From the NCBI GenBank assembly GCA_012103455.1, contig WLWT01000001.1:2714001-2778000 (forward strand): 64,000 nt of DNA, written 5' to 3'. A model generated the notes under the pieces. That model searched no databases. It had not been told where the DNA came from and worked only from the letters and a program-made list of their open reading frames with translations. Position 1 is the stretch's first letter, and each line of letters starts with the position of its first letter. Positions 18,881 through 28,000 of this stretch are shown here, piece after piece. The DNA comes from Gammaproteobacteria bacterium (lineage in GTDB: Bacteria > Pseudomonadota > Gammaproteobacteria > HK1). The position numbers and the translations under genes were made by a program.

Positions 18881-18908
18881 ATGACAGCTAAGAATCCGTT
18901 GCTATAAT
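18881..18908 (+). promoter_or_regulatory. Sigma-70-like promoter downstream of lon
   Basis: ATGACA at 18881-18886 and a perfect TATAAT at 18903-18908, 16 bp apart. It would transcribe the tRNA-Val/tRNA-Asp pair about 160 bp downstream, or may be the surviving promoter of a lost gene at the usual hupB position. The rest of 18849-19070 holds no gene. Confidence 0.5.
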
Positions 18909-19070
18909 ACGACGCTTGGTTGCGCGGGGAGGAGTTCGGCGTCAGAACGCAGACGGTGCCCTAGGTTACTGTGAGCCTCAGGTCACGGTGAAACCGAAGC
19001 ATTGCCAATCCTGGGTTGTTGTAAGCCCGGATTGCTATAAGCCTTGGATGAGTAGCCTGGCAGTATTATC

Positions 19071-19146
19071 GGGTGCTTAGCTCAGCTGGGAGAGCGTCGC
19101 CCTTACAAGGCGAAAGTCGGGGGTTCGATCCCCTCAGCACCCACCA
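19071..19146 (+). tRNA. tRNA-Val(TAC)
   Basis: Acceptor strands GGGTGCT and AGCACCC pair; the D-arm is GCTCAGCTGGGAGAGC, the anticodon TAC is at 19104-19106, the T-loop is GGTTCGATC, and CCA is encoded. A 9-bp spacer separates it from tRNA-Asp. Confidence 0.97.
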
Positions 19147-19155
19147 GTAGCCGTC

Positions 19156-19232
19156 GGAGCGGTAGTTCAGTTGGTTAGAATACCGGCCTGTCACGCCGGG
19201 GGTCGCGGGTTCGAGTCCCGTCCGCTCCGCCA
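19156..19232 (+). tRNA. tRNA-Asp(GTC)
   Basis: Acceptor strands GGAGCGG and CCGCTCC pair, the anticodon GTC is at 19190-19192, the T-arm is GCGGGTTCGAGTCCCG, and the 3' end reads GCCA. Co-transcribed with tRNA-Val. A Val-Asp tRNA pair between lon/hupB and ppiD is also known from Pseudomonas. Confidence 0.97.
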
Positions 19233-19238
19233 TATACG

Positions 19239-19273
19239 AAGGGCGCTCCAGTTTGGCTGGCGCGCCCTTTTTC
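19239..19273 (+). terminator. Rho-independent terminator of the tRNA operon
   Basis: AAGGGCGC pairs with GCGCCCTT and CCAG with CTGG in one hairpin, followed by a run of five T. It starts 7 bp after the tRNA-Asp gene. Confidence 0.9.
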
Positions 19274-19350
19274 ATGTGAATGAGTTGTCTGGTCTTGCGG
19301 GTCATACATCGCAGGCGGATGCCAACATAGTCTGAGACCTAGTAGATCCG

Positions 19351-21309
19351 ATGCTGCAAAACATTCGAGACCGAGCCAAAGGGTGGCTAGCGTGGGTCAT
19401 CGTCATAGTTATTTGCGTGCCGTTCGCACTATGGGGGATCCAGGAATACTTTGGCGTCGATCCTAACGTTCCGGTGATTGATGTGAACGGGCAAGAGATT
19501 AGCTTGCAGACATTCAATCTGGCGTATCAACGCGCTCAAATGCAACGGCCCGTGGATATCGATGATCCGGATGCCGAGACGCAGCGTAAGAACGAGCTGG
19601 TTGAGCAGCTTATCAACAACGAAGTGATCGTGCAGGGCGCATCGGCGCAGGGTCTTCGGATTTCAGATGCGCAGCTAATCGGCGCCCTTCAATCGACCCC
19701 CACTTTCCAACGCGACGGACGGTTCTCTCAGGAACAATACGAAGCATCCCTGCGCAACGTCGGGTATACCTCGTCCAATTTTGAGTTCTATCAGCGCCGC
19801 TCGATGTTGGTCAATCAAATTGCTTCTGCGCTGGGTGACTCCTCTTTTTCCGCTGACTTCGAGACCGAGCAATTGTTGGGTTTGCAAGCCCAGCGCAGAA
19901 CGTTTTCTGCACTGATCATAAAGAGCGCGGCGCAAGAGAATGTTGAACCCACGGAGCAGGAGTTGAAGGACTATTACGAGAGTAATAAGCAGGAGTTCAA
20001 CTCTGAAGAGCAGGTGAAATTGGCTTATGTCGTGCTGTCAAAAGCAAAACTCGCCGAGTCTATTGCCATACCCGGTGACGATGTTCTAAGGGCGCAGTTC
20101 GAGACTGACAGTAGGCTTTATACGCCGCCCGAGCAGCGCACGGTACGGCATATTTTGGTTGAAGTCGATGAGGAAGCGGATGCTGCCGCCGTAGATGCGG
20201 CGAAGAGCGAGATCGAGGTTGTGCGGGCGCGTATTGCTGGCGGTGAAGCGTTTGAGGATGTCGCTAAGGAAGTGTCCGCCGATGCGGCCTCGGCCGCTCA
20301 AGGCGGCAGTCTGGGCGAAATCGGGCGCGGTTTCATGGTACCTGAATTCGAAGAGGCGGCGTTCGCCCTGGCCGCAGGTGAGTTGAGCGAACCGATCAGA
20401 TCGCCGTTCGGTTTTCATTTGATCCGGGTCGATGAGATTTCTGGTGATGGGGAGCCTACATTTGCCGAGGTGCGCGATGAAGTGTTGGCGGAGTATCGCA
20501 AGAAGCGCGCGGAAGGGGAATATTACGAGCAAGGTACACGTTTGCGGGATATGGCGTTTACCGAATCTGGCTCACTGGACTTCGCCGCCGAAGAACTGGC
20601 TTTGACCGTTGAGCAAACGCCGTTTATTAGCCGGGAAGGTATTACTGGACATCCGGTTGCCGGCGATCAGCGGGTACTGCGCGCGGCTTTTGGCCAGGAG
20701 GTGTTAGAGCAGCGCGTCAACAGCGATGTTCTAGATCACATAGATGGCACGGCTATAGTGGTTCGTGTGGAGGAGCACCGCCCCAGCGCCGAGCAGAGTT
20801 TCGAGGATGTGCGCAATGAGGTCGAGAAAGTGGTGCGTGCACAAAAAGGACAAGCAGCGGCGAAGAAAGCAGGCGAGGCGCTGGTACGCGAGCTTCGAGG
20901 TGGGTTAGACGCCGAGGCGGCGGCTAACCGCATGGAACTCAAGTGGACCGAGTTCGCTGCCTTGGCCCGTGGCGCGAAGGGGCCCGATGCGGAGGCGCTC
21001 GAGTTGGCTTTTAAGATGCCTCACCCCAAAGAAGAGCAACCTGAAGAAGACAACCCCAAAGAGAATAACCCCGAAGAAAATAAGACGGCGAAGAAAAATA
21101 ACGCTGTATTCGACGGGGTGATCAATGAGGCAAAGGATTATGTGGTGGTAATGTTGACTGAAGTAAGCGAAGCCAAGCTACCGCTGGAGGCAGCCAAGAC
21201 GCAATTCGCTAACGGCCTCGCTCGGGACATTGGTCAATTTGAGTTGCGCGGACTGATTGATGCCCTACGGGCGAAGGCGGATGTGGAGATTTTCGAGAGC
21301 CGTCTATAG
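19351..21309 (+). CDS. ppiD: PpiD periplasmic folding chaperone (SurA N and parvulin domains)
   Basis: Membrane-anchored periplasmic chaperone of 652 residues. It has one N-terminal helix (WLAWVIVIVICVPFALWGIQ) and a SurA-like N-domain. The parvulin domain starts at RTVRHILVEVDEEAD and runs through GGSLGEIGRGFMVPEFEEAAF and SPFGFHLIRVDEI. A second, inactive-looking region follows. Near the C-terminus the protein has four 5-residue repeats coded by a 15-bp tandem repeat at 21022-21081, giving an acidic, Asn/Pro-rich segment I do not know from other PpiD proteins. It ends with TAG. Confidence 0.94.
   Translation: MLQNIRDRAKGWLAWVIVIVICVPFALWGIQEYFGVDPNVPVIDVNGQEISLQTFNLAYQRAQMQRPVDIDDPDAETQRKNELVEQLINNEVIVQGASAQGLRISDAQLIGALQSTPTFQRDGRFSQEQYEASLRNVGYTSSNFEFYQRRSMLVNQIASALGDSSFSADFETEQLLGLQAQRRTFSALIIKSAAQENVEPTEQELKDYYESNKQEFNSEEQVKLAYVVLSKAKLAESIAIPGDDVLRAQFETDSRLYTPPEQRTVRHILVEVDEEADAAAVDAAKSEIEVVRARIAGGEAFEDVAKEVSADAASAAQGGSLGEIGRGFMVPEFEEAAFALAAGELSEPIRSPFGFHLIRVDEISGDGEPTFAEVRDEVLAEYRKKRAEGEYYEQGTRLRDMAFTESGSLDFAAEELALTVEQTPFISREGITGHPVAGDQRVLRAAFGQEVLEQRVNSDVLDHIDGTAIVVRVEEHRPSAEQSFEDVRNEVEKVVRAQKGQAAAKKAGEALVRELRGGLDAEAAANRMELKWTEFAALARGAKGPDAEALELAFKMPHPKEEQPEEDNPKENNPEENKTAKKNNAVFDGVINEAKDYVVVMLTEVSEAKLPLEAAKTQFANGLARDIGQFELRGLIDALRAKADVEIFESRL
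21022..21081 (+). repeat. Four tandem 15-bp units inside ppiD
   Basis: CACCCCAAAGAAGAG, CAACCTGAAGAAGAC, AACCCCAAAGAGAAT and AACCCCGAAGAAAAT lie end to end and in frame. They encode HPKEE, QPEED, NPKEN and NPEEN. Confidence 0.88.
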
Positions 21310-21325
21310 TTGTTCATCTTCTTTA

Positions 21326-21465
21326 GGGCGCCTCTAAAAATAGTCATTTTTTCGCGAGTGCAAGGAAGCACCGCGCGCACAACCGCAGTGTATAGGTGAT
21401 ACCTGAGGATTCGAGCACAGCGCTGACGCCACAATCGCGGAAAAAGTGCATTTTCAGAGGTGCCC
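21326..21465 (-). repeat. Dispersed MITE-like element, copy 3, after ppiD
   Basis: Complete 140-bp copy, GGGCGCCTCTAAAAATAG at the left and CATTTTCAGAGGTGCCC at the right. Flanked by TTTA on both sides (21322-21325 and 21466-21469), an exact 4-bp duplication. It lies 16 bp after the ppiD stop and downstream of the HNH gene, so it disrupts neither. Confidence 0.93.
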
Positions 21466-21557
21466 TTTAGCTATTTGTTTTCCATGGCTATATATGCGTG
21501 GTCCAATGTTTAGAGTGGTCCGCCCAACTGCTAGTGCCGGGCGGAAGCGGCTCTGTG

Positions 21558-22127
21558 TTATCTGCCTTCCACAATCCGCTCTTTGCGTTTGAACCGCTTG
21601 CTCAAGAATTCCATTTGATCGGCTAAGATCCTGCGGTTGGACAGTGCTAGATACTCCGCCCGGTTTGGTGCGTAAGGCACTGCCACTAGGGGCATGTCGG
21701 CCTCCTCTGGCGTGCGCGCACCTTTTTTGTGGTTGCACGGCCGGCAGGCGGTAGCGACATTGTTCCAGCTATCCCGCCCGCCCTTGGACAGTGGCACGAT
21801 GTGATCTCTAGTGAGTTCATACTCGAAGAATTGCTGGCCGCAGTACATGCAGATGTGTCCATCGCGCAAGAACAACTCCCGGTTGGACAGGGGCGGGGTT
21901 CCTGCGTGCATGTGTCCGCGGGCACTGCCTCGCACCGCGATGATGGAGTTGATGTTCACGCACGAGCGCTCACCCGTCTCGCGCGAGCGGCCACCCCAAA
22001 ATGTAAAGCTCTGCTCTCCGGCGCACCAGGCGATGCGATCGCGGGTGTGAAGCACTATCGCCTCTTGCCACGGGATCCAACGCAGCGGCTGGCCGTTGAT
22101 CTCCAGCCGTAAAATCAGGGGGGACAC
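21558..22127 (-). CDS. HNH endonuclease-family protein
   Basis: The 189-residue protein has a C-terminal HNH nuclease domain: CMYCGQQF, LTRDHIVPLSKGG (catalytic His), SWNNVATAC, CRPCNHKKG (second zinc CxxC). The first about 70 residues are an all-beta region (LILRLEINGQPLRWIPWQEA). Proteins of this shape are common, single-copy genes in proteobacteria with no settled role; they are not clearly phage-encoded. The start is GTG 22127 with AAGAGAGAAG just upstream. It lies between ppiD and fabI on the opposite strand from ppiD. Confidence 0.88.
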   Translation of the reverse strand: MSPLILRLEINGQPLRWIPWQEAIVLHTRDRIAWCAGEQSFTFWGGRSRETGERSCVNINSIIAVRGSARGHMHAGTPPLSNRELFLRDGHICMYCGQQFFEYELTRDHIVPLSKGGRDSWNNVATACRPCNHKKGARTPEEADMPLVAVPYAPNRAEYLALSNRRILADQMEFLSKRFKRKERIVEGR

Positions 22128-22258
22128 AATTCTTCTCTCTTTTTTAGGTGTTAGGTGAGTTATTTTGCCTAATCTTGCCGACGGTTAAAATTACCCCTGG
22201 ATTACAGTTAGGTGAAGCCACAGGGACTGACTATGAGTGTAACCAGTGAGGTTACTTG

Positions 22259-22558
22259 GTGATTCCCCTTCGTAAGCTGTATTTTGCAGGCCGATGCAAG
22301 GAAAATCTGTATGTCCTCGACATGGATGCCGACCTGTTTATTGGGCTGTCTGACCCGAAGGATGGTGAGTTGCCTAGTGGTTCTTGCAGTGTGAGTGTTA
22401 ACGGAATAAAGCGCTGCTTTTATGACACTTGTTGCTTTTACAACACTTGTTCGCGGGTGGGCCGCTTATTCCACGGCCGCAGAGTGAACTTGCCGCAACA
22501 TGAAATAGAAATCCAGTTCATATTCAACCGCGGCGTATATTCCATATTCGGGGACTAG
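22259..22558 (+). CDS. Small Cys-containing protein of unknown function
   Basis: Not recognised. A 99-residue frame starts at GTG 22259 (TTG 22256 is also possible) with GAGG 22247-22250 upstream. It has six Cys, four of them clustered in RCFYDTCCFYNTC, and many aromatic residues; no membrane segment or signal peptide. A perfect 6-bp hairpin, GTAACC-AGTGA-GGTTAC at 22239-22255, overlaps the ribosome site and would hide it. Composition is less GC-rich than the neighbours. Confidence 0.5.
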   Translation: MIPLRKLYFAGRCKENLYVLDMDADLFIGLSDPKDGELPSGSCSVSVNGIKRCFYDTCCFYNTCSRVGRLFHGRRVNLPQHEIEIQFIFNRGVYSIFGD

Positions 22559-22616
22559 CTTAACCCATATTTAGGCACTATCGGATAACTGGATAAGTGG
22601 CTAACTGGGTAGGATT

Positions 22617-23390
22617 TCAGGTACTCATACCTATGGTGCTGTAGCCAGCATCAACGTACAAGATCTCGCCGGTGATACCCGAGGCTAGTTCCGAGCACAG
22701 GAAGGCCGCTGCATTGCCGACTTCGTGGATATCGACATTGCGTTTTAAGGGAGAGGTATTGCGCGCATGTTCCAAAAAGCTACGAAACTCCGGGATGCCG
22801 GCGGCAGCGAGGGTCTTTATAGGCCCGGCGGAAATGCCATTGACGCGAATATTTTTGGCCCCTAGATCGGCTGCCAGATAGCGCACGTTAGCTTCTAAAC
22901 TGGCTTTGGCGAGGCCCATCACGTTGTAGTTGGGCACTACCCGTTCGGCGCCCAGATAGGTGAGGGTGACGATGGAACCGCCGTTGGCCATAAGGGTGGC
23001 GGCATGGCGCGAGACGGCGGTTAAACTAAAACTGCTGATATCATGGGCTATGTGAAAAGCCTCGCGGCTTACCTGCGAAAAATCGCCTTCCAAGGCTTCG
23101 CGCGGTGCGTACGCAATAGCGTGTACCACCACGTCCAAGGTATCCCACGAAGCGGCCAACTGTTCAAATACGCTGGTAATGGATTCGTCTTGCGCCACGT
23201 TGCACGGCAGTACCCGTTGCGAGTCTACCGCCGCTGCGAGCTTTCGCACTCGCTCGGCTAGCCGCTCTTCTTGATAGGTAAATGCCAATTCCCCACCTTG
23301 CCGGTGAATGGCTTGCGCAATCCCCCAGGCGATGGAGCGGTTGCTCGCCACGCCCATCACGAGCGCCCGTTTACTCTGCAAGAATCCCAC
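22617..23390 (-). CDS. fabI: Enoyl-[acyl-carrier-protein] reductase (NADH)
   Basis: Last reductive step of fatty-acid elongation. The 257-residue SDR protein has the FabI cofactor region GVASNRSIAWGIAQAIHRQG and the FabI active site, Tyr in LTYLGAERV and Tyr-x6-Lys in NYNVMGLAK. ISAGPIKTLAAAGI is the substrate-loop region. A fabI gene after ppiD is the Pseudomonas-like order, with two extra genes in between here. Confidence 0.96.
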   Translation of the reverse strand: MGFLQSKRALVMGVASNRSIAWGIAQAIHRQGGELAFTYQEERLAERVRKLAAAVDSQRVLPCNVAQDESITSVFEQLAASWDTLDVVVHAIAYAPREALEGDFSQVSREAFHIAHDISSFSLTAVSRHAATLMANGGSIVTLTYLGAERVVPNYNVMGLAKASLEANVRYLAADLGAKNIRVNGISAGPIKTLAAAGIPEFRSFLEHARNTSPLKRNVDIHEVGNAAAFLCSELASGITGEILYVDAGYSTIGMST

Positions 23391-23447
23391 CGGTGCGACT
23401 ACCTACACTTTAATCCGAGGTTCGGACTTAATCTGAGGCCTGGAGCC

Positions 23448-23654
23448 CTAGATCTTAACCCAGTTTCCATAACTGCATTCATAGCTATTACCGTTATTAG
23501 TCACTTCAGCACCTTCAGGGAATTCCCCCCCATTCCAGTAGCAGAATCGGGTCGCTGCGTCGAGCACCACGGTCGATTCGGATTCCACGTCCACCATAAT
23601 CGGTGAATTTTTCTTAGCGGGGTCTTGGGCATCGACTTCGGTTACGTCGGCCAT
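23448..23654 (-). CDS. DUF1496-like small protein
   Basis: 68 residues from ATG 23654 with AGGGAGA upstream. The C-terminal half RFCYWNGGEFPEGAEV ... SYECSYGNWVKI has the spacing of DUF1496 (YnjH-like) proteins, which have a short Cys-containing beta domain of unknown role. There is no signal peptide here, although YnjH-type proteins are usually exported. It follows the kinase gene by 44 bp on the same strand. Confidence 0.7.
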   Translation of the reverse strand: MADVTEVDAQDPAKKNSPIMVDVESESTVVLDAATRFCYWNGGEFPEGAEVTNNGNSYECSYGNWVKI

Positions 23655-23698
23655 CGCGATGGTCTCCCTAATGTTTGGTTAGCCGTCATTGCGACACT

Positions 23699-24811
23699 TT
23701 ACTTGAGGTCGCGAGCCTTCGATAGATGGTCGCTGGTGCGCGCGAGCCGTGTGACGATGCGGCTGTCGTTTTTGAGAACCGCAGCACTGCCTTTGACGAT
23801 GATATAAAAAGCCTGATCCGTCTCCCTCTCCTGGACCACATTGTCACCGGCGAGTGCGTTTACCCACCGGGTCGCTCTGACCACCTCCCAGACTTCCGCG
23901 TCCGAGAATTCCTGAAAGAAGCGCAGCTCCTTGACCCGCGAGAACTTCTAGTCCTCCTCGAGCTCCGATGGCGTGTACAACTGGCCCGCCACTCGGGCCA
24001 GTTCGATAGCAAATTCAAGGCCAGTTTTGTAGCGCTTGTTCCGGTCTTTTTCCAGCGCCTTGGCGATCACCGTACTGAGCTGCTCCGGTGCCTGCACGCG
24101 CAGCGAAGAAACAGTGGGCGGGGTTTCGTTTAGAAGCTGAAAGATGAGCCGCGTGAGCGGGGCCGGCATGAACGGCGGGCGGCCGGTCAGTAACTCGAAT
24201 AACACTGCGCCTAGGGAGTAGATGTCGGTTTGGTTGTTGAGTTCTTCCTCGCTCGCCTGCTCGGGAGACATGTAGAGGGGGGAGCCGACTATGCCTATCA
24301 CCTGCGTGGTGTCTGCCTGCGCCTGTAGGGCGATGCCGAAATCGCCAATTTTCACATCGTCATCGTCCGTGAGCATGATGTTGGTCGGTTTGATGTCTCT
24401 GTGTATGACGCCGCGCCGGTGAGCATAGTCGAGCGCTTTGGCGCATTTGAATCCAATCTGAACCACTTTCTCAATCGCCAGTAGCTTGTCCGGTGTGCAG
24501 TAATCTTTGAGGGTCAAACCGCTAGAGACGTATTCCATGACGATATACGGCTTGTTATCTTCTTCACCGGCGTCGAATATTTTGAGGATGTTAGGGTTGT
24601 TCAACGAGCCTGCGGTATGGGCTTCGTTGAAGAACATCTTGCGGAACAACCGGCCAGTGCCCCCGCTGGTGTCGCCATCCACCGCGCAGACTTTGATCGC
24701 AACGTGCCGATCTGAGAATGGATCGTGCCCGGCGTAGACAACGCCCACATTACCCTTACCGGCGATGTCGAGAATGGTGTACTTGCCGATTTTTGCCGGG
24801 AGCTGACTCAT
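23699..24811 (-). pseudogene. Ser/Thr protein kinase with cyclic-nucleotide-binding domain, split by amber and truncated
   Basis: PknB-type kinase, 287 residues up to a TAG at 23948-23950. Glycine loop region GKGNVGVVYAG, Lys in VAIKV, catalytic HRDIKPTN, GDFGIA, and the activation-loop end SPLYMSPEQA are all intact. After the TAG the same frame goes on KFSRVKELRFFQEFSDAEVW and then ETDQAFYIIVKGSAAVLKN, the start of a cNMP-binding domain as found at the C-terminus of related kinases. That domain then loses its family pattern and stops at 23699. So the kinase part may still be made, while the regulatory domain is cut off by the amber and is itself incomplete. No phosphatase partner is nearby. 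Confidence 0.82.
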
Positions 24812-24892
24812 AGGGGAATCATACGAGCATCACAGCGGTGATGCAGCCAAATCCACTTGACGCTCATGGGCAACCAATGGCGCAGTGATGGC

Positions 24893-26680
24893 CTATCCCG
24901 AGTGGCCGGCAGCGGGCGGATAAAGATTCAGCCGCTGTCCGGGTTTGAGTATGGTCTTAGCCGTCAAGTTATTCCACTGGCGGAGCTGGGAAACTCTATA
25001 ACCCAGCCGCTGCGCAATGCTCCATAGTGAATCCCCCACCCGCACTGTATACACGCGTGCGCGCTCAGCGGTGAAGGCAGCGCCGGTAGATGCGGTTACC
25101 GCGGCACCGCGCTTCGCCGGTGCCGTACGCGAGGGCGCCGTAGGCGCCGGCGGTATAGTGAGCTTTTGGCCGGGGCGCAGTATTTTTTTTGCACTCATGC
25201 CGGGATTGGCTTGAACGAGTGTGGCAACGCGCAAATCGTAGCGCCGTGCTATGGACCAAAGTGAGTTGCCGGCACGTACCTCATGAACGCGAGTCTTGCT
25301 AGAGCCGCCAACGGCGCCTGAGCGTGTCATCGGTGGTGCCGACGCTAGCGTGGCCGCGGAGGTGGAGCCTACAACAGGTACGATCAGTGTTTTTCCTGCG
25401 CGTATGAACGGTGACCGCAGCTTGTTGACTTTTTTGAGCACGTTGACTTGGGTACCGTAACGGCGCGCGATCTGGCCCAGGTTTTCACCAGAAGCGGTGA
25501 CATGCCGGCGCCAGGTTACGCGTTTCGCGGGAGGGACTTTAGCGAGTTTTATTTTAAAGCCCTCGGCTTTTGGTGCCGGAATGAGCAATCTGTGAGGACC
25601 GTCCGGATCCATCGACCAGCGCTTGAATCCCGGGTTTAACCGCTGCAATTCAGCTAACTCGACGTTTGCCATTTGCGCCGCTAAGCCCAAGTCGAGTTGC
25701 GTGCCAACTTCGACGATGGAGAAGTACGGAGCATCCGCGATGGTGGCCAAGGTTAGCCCTAAGGATTCGGTTTCTAGTACCGCGGCGGCCATGCCCAGGA
25801 GGCGCGGTACGTAATCTTGAGTTTCCCATGGGAGTAGCGGCCGAATGGACCAGTAGTCGGTGTCCCGGTTTAAAGCGGCGCTGCGTGCCTGAGCACGGGT
25901 AACGGTGCCGCGGCCACAGTTGTAAGCGGCGAGTGCCAGTGGCCAACTGGCGAATTCCGCGTGCAATTCTTGTAAATAACTCAGCGCTGCGGCGGTGGCG
26001 TCAATCACGTCGCGGCGCCCGTCGTACCACCAGTTTTGTTTAAGTCCCAAGTGCCGGCCAGTGGGAGCGATTATCTGCCAAAGCCCGGCGGCGCCGCTGC
26101 TAGAGTAGGCCAGTGGCCTGTAGCTGCTCTCGACGATGGGCAACAGGGCGAGTTCCATCGGCAGGCCGCGTTGGGCTATGTTTTCGGCGATGTAGTGCAG
26201 ATAAGGGGCTGCCCGCTCCGATACCCGCTTGACGTAGTGAGGGTTGTCAGCAAACCAAACCCGTTTAGCTTGCACGCTTGAATGTGGCGCTAGCTCCATG
26301 CGAAAACCACGCCGAATGCGGCCCCAAAGGTCGGTACGCCGGTCGTTGCGGTGTTCATTCGCAGAGGCTGGCGCCGAGTTGGCAGAATTTGGAGCGGAAG
26401 TGAGCGGTGCCCGCGTCGCCAGTGGTTTGGCCAAGGCCAATGCAGAACTACTGCTAGGTGAGGGCAGATCCGCCGTGGCTCCATGAGTGGCGGCGGCCTG
26501 AGCAGCGTTCTTCGAGGTATGATTTTTTTCATAACTCAGCCAAGAAAGCCCAGGTATGTTGCTGAAGTTGTCTATGGACGGCAGTTCGTCCTTGATGCCA
26601 TGAAGCGTGCAACCATGACTCAGCGCCGCCGCTAGTATTGTAGCGGCGGCGGCTGTACTCCTCTGGGAACTCATGCTCAT
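24893..26680 (-). CDS. mltD: Membrane-bound lytic murein transglycosylase D
   Basis: Lipoprotein that cuts glycan strands of peptidoglycan. From ATG 26680 it has 595 residues with a lipobox ALSHGC ending a 23-residue signal. The SLT domain follows, with the catalytic Glu in PIVESSYRPLAYS and GLWQIIAPTGRHLGL, and LAAYNCGRGTV. Three LysM repeats follow near the C-terminus (WRRHVTASGENLGQIARRYG, HEVRAGNSLWSIARRYD, YTVRVGDSLWSIAQRLG). In-frame ATGs at 26728 and 26689 are alternatives that would lengthen the signal. In E. coli gloB lies between mltD and the methyltransferase; it is absent here. Confidence 0.93.
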   Translation of the reverse strand: MSMSSQRSTAAAATILAAALSHGCTLHGIKDELPSIDNFSNIPGLSWLSYEKNHTSKNAAQAAATHGATADLPSPSSSSALALAKPLATRAPLTSAPNSANSAPASANEHRNDRRTDLWGRIRRGFRMELAPHSSVQAKRVWFADNPHYVKRVSERAAPYLHYIAENIAQRGLPMELALLPIVESSYRPLAYSSSGAAGLWQIIAPTGRHLGLKQNWWYDGRRDVIDATAAALSYLQELHAEFASWPLALAAYNCGRGTVTRAQARSAALNRDTDYWSIRPLLPWETQDYVPRLLGMAAAVLETESLGLTLATIADAPYFSIVEVGTQLDLGLAAQMANVELAELQRLNPGFKRWSMDPDGPHRLLIPAPKAEGFKIKLAKVPPAKRVTWRRHVTASGENLGQIARRYGTQVNVLKKVNKLRSPFIRAGKTLIVPVVGSTSAATLASAPPMTRSGAVGGSSKTRVHEVRAGNSLWSIARRYDLRVATLVQANPGMSAKKILRPGQKLTIPPAPTAPSRTAPAKRGAAVTASTGAAFTAERARVYTVRVGDSLWSIAQRLGYRVSQLRQWNNLTAKTILKPGQRLNLYPPAAGHSG

Positions 26681-26801
26681 TCGGCCCATATTATGTATGG
26701 GTTGTAGCTGCGGTAAAATTGACAACATTTAGTGTGATCAACTAGTTATTATTGATATTTAAAGTGTTTTCTCTAATGCAGTGAACTATATAATGCCACC
26801 C

Positions 26802-27551
26802 ATGAGTACAAAGCCCTCCGATGTTGTTTTCGCCGAGTGGTTCGGCAAGCTCCCCGGCCGTTTATATAGAGACGCCGAGCGGCGTGGAATATACCGGGCT
26901 TTACGCGGGCGCGCTGTACGCACCGCAGTGCAGATTGGCAATGTGTTGCAACTCCTCGATCTGGCTTCGTGCGATCCGCTTCCAGGCGCGGCCCATGTCT
27001 TGGTGGGAGCGGTACGTCAACAGCCGGGTGATATATGCGCACAGCCGCACGATTTACCGTTCTATTCCGACTGCATCGATCTGCTTATATTGCCACATGT
27101 GCTCGAAATGCACCCCCGTCCCCACGCGGTTTTGCGTGAAGCGCATCGAGTGTTGGCGCCTGAAGGGCATATTCTGATCACTGGATTCTCGCCGGTAAGC
27201 CTATTCGGTGCGGCACATCTGGCCTTGCGCCACCGCCGTAACCCGCCTTGGAATGCTAGATTGCTGAGCGTTGGACGGGTAACGGATTGGTTGGCGTTGC
27301 TCGGTTTCGAGAGGGTTGGCACATTGAGCGATCCGTTGCCAAGGCCGTGGTTGGCACCGGCCGCTTTGGCTTATAGCTTTGCCGGCGCGGTGGCGGGGAG
27401 TTACGTCTTGTTGGGGCGTAAGCGCGTGTTCGGCCTGCGGCCCATCGTGTCACGTTGGCGGCCGCGCCGTTTGGCCGTTGTGGGGGGACTTGCCGAACCG
27501 TCCACTCGCACTGCCGCGCGGCCTAAGGCTTCTAGCCGCAAGGCTCCTTGA
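26802..27551 (+). CDS. Class I SAM-dependent methyltransferase (YafS-like)
   Basis: About 249 residues. The methyltransferase core is divergent at motif I but has the post-motif [20 protein letters not shown] and the [22 protein letters not shown] segment typical of the YafS group next to rnhA. Its substrate is unknown. The frame also has a GTG at 26781 and an ATG at 26793. A perfect TATAAT at 26788-26793 sits inside this stretch, so the ATG at 26802 is preferred; the transcript would then have almost no leader. The stop overlaps rnhA as TGATG. Confidence 0.82.
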   Translation: MSTKPSDVVFAEWFGKLPGRLYRDAERRGIYRALRGRAVRTAVQIGNVLQLLDLASCDPLPGAAHVLVGAVRQQPGDICAQPHDLPFYSDCIDLLILPHVLEMHPRPHAVLREAHRVLAPEGHILITGFSPVSLFGAAHLALRHRRNPPWNARLLSVGRVTDWLALLGFERVGTLSDPLPRPWLAPAALAYSFAGAVAGSYVLLGRKRVFGLRPIVSRWRPRRLAVVGGLAEPSTRTAARPKASSRKAP

Positions 27552-28000
27552 TGGTGCAGCGCGTTGAGATCCACACCGATGGGGCTTGTAGCGGCAATCC
27601 AGGGCCTGGCGGTTGGGCGGTATTGCTGCGCTATGGAGAGCATGAACGGGAGTTGAGCGGTGGTGAGGCGCGCACCACCAATAACCGGATGGAGTTGATG
27701 GCCATCATCACCGGCTTGGAAGCACTGCTCCGGCCCTGTGATGTATTAGTGCGCAGCGATTCGCGTTACGTGTTGGATGGCGCCACCCGCTGGATGAGCG
27801 GGTGGCGGCGCAACGGCTGGCGCACCGCGGCCAAGACAGCGGTGAAAAATGACGATCTGTGGCGGCGTTTGGATGCCGCACAAACGGGCCACCGCATCGA
27901 GTGGCAATGGGTGAAGGGGCACAGTGGCGATCCGGACAACGAGCGGGTGGACGCGCTGGCCCGCCAAGCGATTAAACAATACCGGGGAGGGTTGTCTTGA
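27551..28000 (+). CDS. rnhA: Ribonuclease HI
   Basis: Degrades RNA in RNA-DNA hybrids. The 149-residue protein has all four acidic catalytic residues: Asp in [15 protein letters not shown], Glu in NNRMELMA, Asp in RSDSRYV and Asp in NERVDALAR. The basic protrusion ([13 protein letters not shown]) is present. ATG 27551 overlaps the methyltransferase stop, and the stop overlaps dnaQ, so translation is probably coupled. Confidence 0.96.
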   Translation: MVQRVEIHTDGACSGNPGPGGWAVLLRYGEHERELSGGEARTTNNRMELMAIITGLEALLRPCDVLVRSDSRYVLDGATRWMSGWRRNGWRTAAKTAVKNDDLWRRLDAAQTGHRIEWQWVKGHSGDPDNERVDALARQAIKQYRGGLS

